NCBI GenBank assembly: GCA_002706365.1
Contig: PALM01000030.1
Coordinates: 62,001 to 126,000 of the forward strand
From: Flavobacteriales bacterium
Lineage (GTDB): Bacteria > Bacteroidota > Bacteroidia > Flavobacteriales_E > Vicingaceae
Length of the DNA: 64,000 bases
Direction of reading: 5' to 3'
In this document: positions 59,175 through 64,000 of the stretch, piece after piece
Layout of the letters: every line of letters begins with the position of its first letter
How positions within the stretch are numbered: position 1 is the stretch's first letter
Notes under the pieces: model-generated
Seen by the model: only the letters and a program-made list of their open reading frames with translations
What the model was told of the DNA's origin: nothing
Databases searched by the model: none
Translations under genes and position numbers: made by a program

Positions 59175-59657
59175 GCTGATATCATGATTCACTAATCCGT
59201 CCTCGTCTTCGTCCTCACTCCTGAGTATTTCCCAAGTATGATCACCCAATAGCTTCGCAGTAGCTACAAAGCGCTCGTACTTGCACTTTCCACCCCATTC
59301 ATTTGGACCGATCATCGACAAGACCTTAGAGCCATTCTCTTGCTCATATAAATGATAGGTATGACCGGTAAGCGGCTTAAACCCCATTTCGGCTCCGTAG
59401 ATCTGTTCTGAGATCATCACTCTCTCTTTGAGCTCATTGGCCTGATTAACCAATAGCTCTAGCTGATCGTGAATCTGCTTCATCTGACGATTGGTTTGAT
59501 CCACCATCGCCAACATCGCTTTATTCTTGATCTTATCCTTATCATCGGGAAAGATCACCGCGCTGCTCACATTGTGCGCATAGGGCAAATTGTGAGGGTT
59601 CTCTGTGATCTTATCCTTGTCGATAGGATTCTGCCACTCTTTTTCTTTCTCGCTCAT
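59163..59657 (-). CDS. DUF2452 protein
   Basis: 164 residues, soluble. NPHNLPYAHNVSSAVIFPDDKDKIKNKAMLAMVDQTNRQMKQIHDQLELLVNQANEL forms the conserved N-terminal helical part of DUF2452; the second half (GFKPLTGHTYHLYEQENGSKVLSMIGPNEWG) is the domain core found also in eukaryotic homologues. The function is unknown. The tail is acidic (SEDEDEDGLVNHD). The gene starts 6 bases after the yaaA stop, so it is cotranscribed with it. The C-terminal end is read from a heptamer array. Confidence 0.88.
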   Translation of the reverse strand: MSEKEKEWQNPIDKDKITENPHNLPYAHNVSSAVIFPDDKDKIKNKAMLAMVDQTNRQMKQIHDQLELLVNQANELKERVMISEQIYGAEMGFKPLTGHTYHLYEQENGSKVLSMIGPNEWGGKCKYERFVATAKLLGDHTWEILRSEDEDEDGLVNHDISDKQ

Positions 59658-59663
59658 CTTGAT

Positions 59664-60452
59664 CTATCCTGCTTGATTCTCTTCTCTGGTGAACACCGGC
59701 TTATCTTCAGAACTCAGCTCGGCATTGTATCTATATCCTTCCAGATCGAATCCTTTAATATCTTCTAGATTGCTAATTTGATTCTTGATCAAATAGCGGC
59801 TCATCAAACCTCTGGCTTTCTTACCATAAAAGGTAATGAACTTATACTTTCCATTCTTGGCATCCTTGAATTCAGGATGAATGATCTTGCCTTCAACCTT
59901 CTTAGGGTCAACGGCTTTAAAATACTCATTGGATGCTAAGTTGATCACCACCTTCTCTTCATGATGCTTAAGCGCCTCATTGATATGGGCGGTCAGCTTA
60001 TAACCCCAAAATGAATAAAGATCATCCTTTCTGCCCACTTTCAACTTAGTTCCCATCTCTAATCGATAAGGCTCGATCAGGTCTTTTGGCTTTAGGATTC
60101 CATACAATCCCGAAAGGATCAACAAATGCGATTGGGCGTAGTCTACATCAGACGGACTAAGCTCTTCCAATGCTTGAAGTCCGAGATATACATCTCCTTT
60201 AAAAGCAAAGATCGCTTGTCTGCTTTCATCGCTGAGCTCAGCTTTACCTGTCCAGCTCTGATAACGGTCGGCATTCAATTGGGCGAGATCTTCACTGATC
60301 GACATTAACTCTCGGAGCTTCTTCTTAGAACTCTTTCTCAACTTATTGATCAACTTCTCTGAATCCTCTATGAATTGAGGCATACTGAAGTCCTCAGTTG
60401 GTAGTTTAGAATCAAAATCAAGCGATTTCGCCGGTGATAATAAATGGATCAT
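59664..60452 (-). CDS. yaaA: peroxide stress protein YaaA (UPF0246)
   Basis: 262 residues. MIHLLSPAKSLDFDSK is the hallmark N-terminus; FKGDVYLGLQA, LLILSGLYGILKPKDLIEPYRLEMGTKL and INLASNEYFKAVDPK are the conserved core. In Escherichia coli YaaA limits free iron and protects against hydrogen peroxide, and it binds DNA through a cantaloupe fold. It is under OxyR there; no OxyR site can be recognised here. First gene of the yaaA-DUF2452-apbE operon. Confidence 0.95.
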   Translation of the reverse strand: MIHLLSPAKSLDFDSKLPTEDFSMPQFIEDSEKLINKLRKSSKKKLRELMSISEDLAQLNADRYQSWTGKAELSDESRQAIFAFKGDVYLGLQALEELSPSDVDYAQSHLLILSGLYGILKPKDLIEPYRLEMGTKLKVGRKDDLYSFWGYKLTAHINEALKHHEEKVVINLASNEYFKAVDPKKVEGKIIHPEFKDAKNGKYKFITFYGKKARGLMSRYLIKNQISNLEDIKGFDLEGYRYNAELSSEDKPVFTREENQAG

Positions 60453-60503
60453 TCTTATTTTTTTATAGAAAACAGCTTAAAAATGGCATTGTTTGAAATA
60501 GAA

Positions 60504-60526
60504 AAAGGGAAGCAAAACTTCCCTTT
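60504..60526 (-). terminator. terminator of the DUF2911 gene
   Basis: AAAGGGAAG and CTTCCCTTT form a perfect 9-bp stem with a 5-base loop; on the minus strand TTTTTC-type tract follows. It lies 22 bases after the DUF2911 stop. Confidence 0.75.
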
Positions 60527-60547
60527 CTCAAAAATATGATAGTTATT

Positions 60548-61390
60548 CTATTTCTTCTTGCTCCAATTGGCAATATTCTCCTCATTCATTTTTATGTAAG
60601 GAGCATAATTATCCTTTTGTGCCAATTCTAAAGAACGCTTTGCTGCAGCAATAGCTTCTTTCTTATTACCTAGTTTATTCTGGATCAAGCTCAAAGTATA
60701 TACATTCCAGAATCTAGCTTCAATCTCTACAGACTTCTTAGACCATGCCAAAGCTTGTGCTAGGTCCTTATCAGTATCCAAATAATATCTTGCAGCACTG
60801 TTGTATGCTCTGAAGTTACCTTCGATCTCAGCGATCTTATTCTTAATGTTCTCTACAGCTTGCTCATCAGCCTTTACATTGATTGGAATAATCAACTGTA
60901 CATCTGCCCATTCGAAGATCAAGTCAGCACTTTCATTCTTGATATTATCAAAATAGAAGATCAAGCTTTCACGATTCTCAATCTTATTCGGAGTCAATTC
61001 CAACTCTAGAACATTATTCTCTGCCTTGTAGCTAGGCTCAGAAGCATTCTCATCCGAGTTAAGCATGAACTTCCAGCTCTCCTCTCCAGGTATAGTGAAG
61101 ATAGAATATGTACCAGCCTTCACTTCTTTACCACCAAGCATCGCATCAGTAGAGAATTCGATCTTAGTAGCGGCATTCGCTCCAGTTCTCCATACTTCAC
61201 CGTAAGCTTCTAATCCGCCAAAGATCTCACGACCTTTAACTCCCGGACGAGAATAATCGATCTCAATATCGGTTAATCCTACTCTTTGTTCTACTTCAGC
61301 AGCAGGTGATGGTGCTGGCAATTCTTGTGCAATAATGGCTGGACTGAAAAATGCTAGGAACAGTCCGCCGAAAATCATTTTCTTGTTCAT
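60548..61390 (-). CDS. DUF2911 periplasmic protein with C-terminal TPR-like helices
   Basis: 280 residues with a signal peptide (MIFGGLFLAFFSPAIIAQ). The DUF2911 domain is marked by IEIDYSRPGVKGREIFGGLEAYGEVWRTGANAATKIEFS and AGTYSIFTIPGEESWKFMLN. The C-terminal about 90 residues are helical (DLAQALAWSKKSVEIEARFW, NKKEAIAAAKRSLELAQ), a TPR-like pair. The function is unknown. The ATG at 61390 fits a TATGTTTG box at complement 61408-61415 (14-base leader); the frame up to 61432 crosses that box. Confidence 0.9.
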   Translation of the reverse strand: MNKKMIFGGLFLAFFSPAIIAQELPAPSPAAEVEQRVGLTDIEIDYSRPGVKGREIFGGLEAYGEVWRTGANAATKIEFSTDAMLGGKEVKAGTYSIFTIPGEESWKFMLNSDENASEPSYKAENNVLELELTPNKIENRESLIFYFDNIKNESADLIFEWADVQLIIPINVKADEQAVENIKNKIAEIEGNFRAYNSAARYYLDTDKDLAQALAWSKKSVEIEARFWNVYTLSLIQNKLGNKKEAIAAAKRSLELAQKDNYAPYIKMNEENIANWSKKK

Positions 61391-61436
61391 GGTTTTAGTT
61401 TTGTTTACAAACATAGGGAATGAAACCCTCATCCCC

Positions 61437-62072
61437 CTATTTAGTTTTGACGAAGGGTGACAATCTTAACACTTTTTTAGTTTTAAAGAATTCCTCTTCA
61501 AAGAAGTCGCTCAGATTTTCCTGATTCACAAGGTATTTCACCTCTGAGATTTCTTCATCGAGATCACCCCCTTTTAAAAAATACATTCCACCTTTAGAAA
61601 GGTCCTTATCGTGTGGAAGAAGTTTCTTTTCAACCCAGGGTAGAAAGCGGTTTAAGCGGGTAACTGCCCTACTCACAATAAAGTTATATGAATCTTTATG
61701 CTCTTCTGCTCGGATCTGTTCTGCTGTCACATTCTTCAAATTCAAAGCTTCTGCAACCGCTTCCACCACTTTGATCTTTTTGCCAATAGAATCAATTAAG
61801 TGAAAGTGCACATCTGGAAAGAAAATGGCCAATGGAATACCGGGAAATCCTCCCCCTGTTCCCACATCAAGTACCTTACTTCCCTTTGGAAAGTGAATCA
61901 CCTTGGCTATTCCCAAAGAATGCAAGAGATGGTGGGTATTGAATGATTCGAGATCCTTTCTAGAAATTACATTAATGCGCTGATTCCACTCTTCGTAGAG
62001 CGGTTTCAATTTTGCGAATTGGTCCAATTGAGATTCGGATAATTCTGGAAAGTATTTATTGAGGATTTCCAT
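61437..62072 (-). CDS. rsmG: 16S rRNA (guanine527-N7)-methyltransferase RsmG
   Basis: 211 residues. Family marks: WNQRINVISRKDLESFNTHHLLHSLG, the SAM site VLDVGTGGGFPGIPLAIFFP and IVSRAVTRLNRFLPWVEKKL. RsmG methylates N7 of G527 in 16S rRNA; loss causes low-level streptomycin resistance in other bacteria. It begins 2 bases after the sigma factor stop (TAA-G-ATG), so it is the third gene of the glycosyltransferase-sigma-rsmG operon. Confidence 0.95.
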   Translation of the reverse strand: MEILNKYFPELSESQLDQFAKLKPLYEEWNQRINVISRKDLESFNTHHLLHSLGIAKVIHFPKGSKVLDVGTGGGFPGIPLAIFFPDVHFHLIDSIGKKIKVVEAVAEALNLKNVTAEQIRAEEHKDSYNFIVSRAVTRLNRFLPWVEKKLLPHDKDLSKGGMYFLKGGDLDEEISEVKYLVNQENLSDFFEEEFFKTKKVLRLSPFVKTK

Positions 62073-62073
62073 C

Positions 62074-62679
62074 TTAGATAGATGACTTACTCTTTCGGAT
62101 TAGCTCCGAAAGTAATGCTCTTGCGCGGAAAAGCTGGGCTTTAACAGTACCTAATGGTATATCTCTTTCATCTGCGATCTCTTCATAAGAAAGCTCTTTG
62201 AAATAGCGCAATTCTACCAGGGTCTGATATGGCTCATCGAGTTTGGTCACGATCTCTCGCATCAATTTTATCTTCTGCTTTTCGATGAACTTCTCTTCCG
62301 GGTCTTTTGTGCCGCCTCCAACTTGAATTTTATAGCTACCTCCTTTATCATCTTCAATGGCTTCATCAATAGAAGTTGTCTTTAACTTCTTTTTGCGGAT
62401 GAAGTCGATACAATGATTGGTAGCAATCCTAAATAACCAGGTGCTGAATGCAAATTGCGGAGTATACTGATCCAGTTTTTTGAATGCCTTTTCAAATGCT
62501 TCAATGGAAAGATCCTCTGCATCGCTTTCATTGCGAATCATTTTAAAACAGAGGTAATAGATCGGCTCTCTATAGCGAGTCATTATAGCTGTATATGCAG
62601 CCTGATCACCCTTCTTTGCTTTTTTTACGAGCTCAAGGTCCTGCTTAGCTTTATCCGATAAATTCTTATTTACTTCCAT
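62074..62679 (-). CDS. RNA polymerase sigma factor, ECF type
   Basis: 201 residues with sigma-70 regions 2 (YREPIYYLCFKMIRNESDAEDLSIEAFEKAFKKLDQY, FSTWLFRIATNHCIDFIRKKK) and 4 (VELRYFKELSYEEIADERDIPLGTVKAQLFRARALL) and no region 3, so it belongs to the extracytoplasmic-function group. A short glycine/lysine-rich linker (DDKGGSYKIQVGGGTKD) joins the two. No anti-sigma gene is adjacent, unlike most ECF genes. It overlaps the upstream glycosyltransferase gene by 10 bases and is followed by rsmG, so it seems to be expressed as part of a housekeeping operon. Confidence 0.92.
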   Translation of the reverse strand: MEVNKNLSDKAKQDLELVKKAKKGDQAAYTAIMTRYREPIYYLCFKMIRNESDAEDLSIEAFEKAFKKLDQYTPQFAFSTWLFRIATNHCIDFIRKKKLKTTSIDEAIEDDKGGSYKIQVGGGTKDPEEKFIEKQKIKLMREIVTKLDEPYQTLVELRYFKELSYEEIADERDIPLGTVKAQLFRARALLSELIRKSKSSI

Positions 62680-63776
62680 CGATCTACCTTGTAAAGGTAT
62701 TGACTAATCCCTATCAAACTTATCAAGGGCAGATAGATAATCTCAAGAATAGGCAACTGCCACCAGAGGTCACTCTCTCCCATGCGCTTCATGGCTTTGT
62801 ATGAAACGCTCAGCTGAAGAACTAGCTTTATCACAAAGATTGACAAAATAATAGAGAGTATCTCGGAGTAGATGAGATGCTTTATAAACAATAGGATGAA
62901 CAATAACTGAGAAAGCCCAAGAACCGCTAGTTTGATGCGATCACTAATCCTGTAATAAAGTCCGGCCTGCAATTGTCTCCTACGCTGAAAAAAGTAGGCT
63001 TTCCAATCTGATGCTGCCTCTGAGATCGTTTGTGCAGAAGGCTTTCCAATGAATACAGTATTGCCATTTGCACTCGCAGAATTGACAAGCAGATCATCGT
63101 CTCCGGATAATACATTATCGACAATATCGATCTCATTTCTCGTCAATATCTCCTTCTTATAGGCCAAATTCCTACCCACCGCCATATAGGCTCTGCCCTT
63201 CTTGATCATTGCTGCATTTTGGAGACTATTCATGCAATTTTCATAGCGCTGAATTGCATTTAGGATATTAGCTTTAGGGTAGAAACCACTGTAGCCCACG
63301 CTAATCTCTTTGCCATTTATCAATGGCTTGATCATTTCCTTTATCCATTGATTGCTCATGGGCTTGCAATCCGCATCCGTAAAGAGTAGGAAAGAATTAG
63401 TTGAAGCTGCTATGCCTTGCTGAATCGCAGCCTTTTTACCCGACTCCTCATTCAAGCTCAGCAATTTCATTCTTTCTGTTTTCCTGAACGTTAAGAATTC
63501 AGAGCTTTCATCATCTGAATGATCATCTACCAATATGATCTCAAATTCCGGATAATCCTGTGCCAACCAATGATCCAAATGATACTTCAGATTCTCATGC
63601 TCATTCTTATAGGCAATGATCACAGAAACTGCAGGCCAAACTTTAGGATCTTTTAAGCTTTTGGACTTTTTGCTCAAAGGAAGAAGATAGAAGAGGTAGA
63701 AAACATAGAGGATCAGGGCGCTGACCAAATAAAGTAGGATGTCGATATGCCTGATATATTCCACAATAGGGCCCAT
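62670..63776 (-). CDS. membrane-bound family 2 glycosyltransferase
   Basis: 368 residues. An N-terminal membrane helix, then a GT2 domain with AVSVIIAYKNEHENLKYHL, ILVDDHSDDES, LLFTDADCKP (DxD), VLSGDDDLLVN (acid of the acceptor site) and FFQRRRQLQAGL (Q/RxxRW-like), then three to four C-terminal membrane helices. This is the processive-type arrangement, adding sugars to a lipid or polymer at the inner membrane. The box TACCTTTA at complement 63788-63795 gives an 8-base leader. It is the first gene of the operon with the sigma factor and rsmG, divergent from tgt. Confidence 0.9.
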   Translation of the reverse strand: MGPIVEYIRHIDILLYLVSALILYVFYLFYLLPLSKKSKSLKDPKVWPAVSVIIAYKNEHENLKYHLDHWLAQDYPEFEIILVDDHSDDESSEFLTFRKTERMKLLSLNEESGKKAAIQQGIAASTNSFLLFTDADCKPMSNQWIKEMIKPLINGKEISVGYSGFYPKANILNAIQRYENCMNSLQNAAMIKKGRAYMAVGRNLAYKKEILTRNEIDIVDNVLSGDDDLLVNSASANGNTVFIGKPSAQTISEAASDWKAYFFQRRRQLQAGLYYRISDRIKLAVLGLSQLLFILLFIKHLIYSEILSIILSIFVIKLVLQLSVSYKAMKRMGESDLWWQLPILEIIYLPLISLIGISQYLYKVDRWK

Positions 63777-63818
63777 TCAATTGGACGTAAAGGTAAATTT
63801 CTTTTGAATGGCTTTACT

Positions 63819-63826
63819 TAACTTTG
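63819..63826 (+). promoter_or_regulatory. -7 promoter box TAACTTTG of tgt
   Basis: Exact TAnnTTTG match; predicted leader of about 9 bases to the ATG at 63839. Confidence 0.5.
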
Positions 63827-63838
63827 GCCGCAGTAAAA

Positions 63839-64000
63839 ATGATGGAGTTTCGTTTATTAAACAAGGATGCCGGTAGCAAGGCAAGGGCCGGTGTCATCAA
63901 AACCGCCCATGGAGAGATAGAAACTCCCATCTTCATGCCCGTGGGCACAGCCGGTACAGTAAAGGCTGTTCATCAAACTGAGTTGGAGAACGACATCAAA
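63839..64000 (+). CDS. tgt: queuine tRNA-ribosyltransferase Tgt, N-terminal part
   Basis: Partial gene running off the right edge; 54 residues are visible. [41 protein letters not shown] is the diagnostic N-terminus of bacterial tRNA-guanine transglycosylase, which exchanges guanine 34 for the queuosine precursor preQ1 in tRNAs for Asp, Asn, His and Tyr. Two ATG codons lie in tandem (63839, 63842). The catalytic aspartates and zinc site are outside the window. Confidence 0.95.
   Translation, partial: MMEFRLLNKDAGSKARAGVIKTAHGEIETPIFMPVGTAGTVKAVHQTELENDIK

Noticed and set aside
1-64000. Insertion sequences, integrases and phage genes
   Set aside because: None of the translated frames shows a transposase, integrase or phage protein, so the lan region cannot be called a mobile element on direct evidence.
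1-64000. Riboswitches and other known structured RNAs
   Set aside because: Long leaders are rare here; the 126-base leader of the precursors and the gap at 54019 show no pattern that I could match to a known riboswitch.

Overview
The window is a stretch of chromosome from a member of the Bacteroidota, most likely a flavobacterium-like (Flavobacteriales) marine or aquatic lineage. The evidence is the set of proteins: type IX secretion (T9SS) sorting domains, TonB receptors with a carboxypeptidase-like N-terminal domain, SiaB/SiaC, DUF2807, DUF2911, DUF2147 and DUF2452 proteins. Promoters also carry the Bacteroidota -7 element TAnnTTTG, and the one tRNA gene does not encode CCA. No transposase, phage gene, CRISPR array or rRNA was found.

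Layout. 1-9.3 kb holds a THUMP methyltransferase (cut by the edge), a sodium:solute symporter, secreted proteins, a TerB-ABCG fusion transporter, a SiaB/SiaC signalling pair, a methyltransferase and a ZIP metal transporter. 9.6-17.5 kb holds mazG, a PagL-like lipid A deacylase barrel, a DUF2807 lipoprotein, an OmpA/PD40 protein, tRNA-Leu(GAG), and an acyltransferase plus fatty acid desaturase operon. 18-26.6 kb holds an operon of GCS2-CBS ligase, aspartoacylase-like and pentapeptide protein, a heme-type TonB receptor, two tandem T9SS cargo paralogues and a truncated third one.

The most interesting part is 26.6-45.8 kb: a class I lanthipeptide locus split into two blocks. Block 1 (27200-36754) is one operon of S41 peptidase, LanC, LanB, LanT (C39 peptidase ABC transporter) and an HlyD-type adaptor. 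Block 2 (44382-45783) has three tandem double-glycine precursor genes and a divergent HTH regulator. The two blocks are about 7.6 kb apart, but both promoters carry the same 17-bp palindrome GGTTGT-N5-ACAACC. In both there is a further half-site exactly 22 bp upstream and exactly 31 bp between palindrome and -7 box. This predicts a single regulon. Three toxin-antitoxin modules (parDE, tacAT, higBA) sit at the borders of the lan blocks. Between the blocks lie a membrane LytTR regulator, an intradiol-dioxygenase-like lipoprotein, a YceI protein, a GT39-type glycosyltransferase and a PLP enzyme.

45.8-64 kb returns to core functions: an Omp85 barrel, a TonB receptor, Nudix, M16 peptidase, amidohydrolase, a DUF2147/outer-membrane-protein operon, universal stress protein, ApbE, DUF2452, YaaA, DUF2911, RsmG, an ECF-like sigma factor, glycosyltransferase 2 and the start of tgt.

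Three patterns run through the whole window. Promoter boxes lie so close to start codons that several mRNAs should be leaderless. Many intergenic gaps contain arrays with an exact 7-nt period but different unit sequences, often touching a stop codon. Several gaps also carry perfect palindromes of the REP/GC-rich type. Start codons were re-chosen in many genes from signal peptides, family N-termini and promoter positions; those choices are stated per entry.
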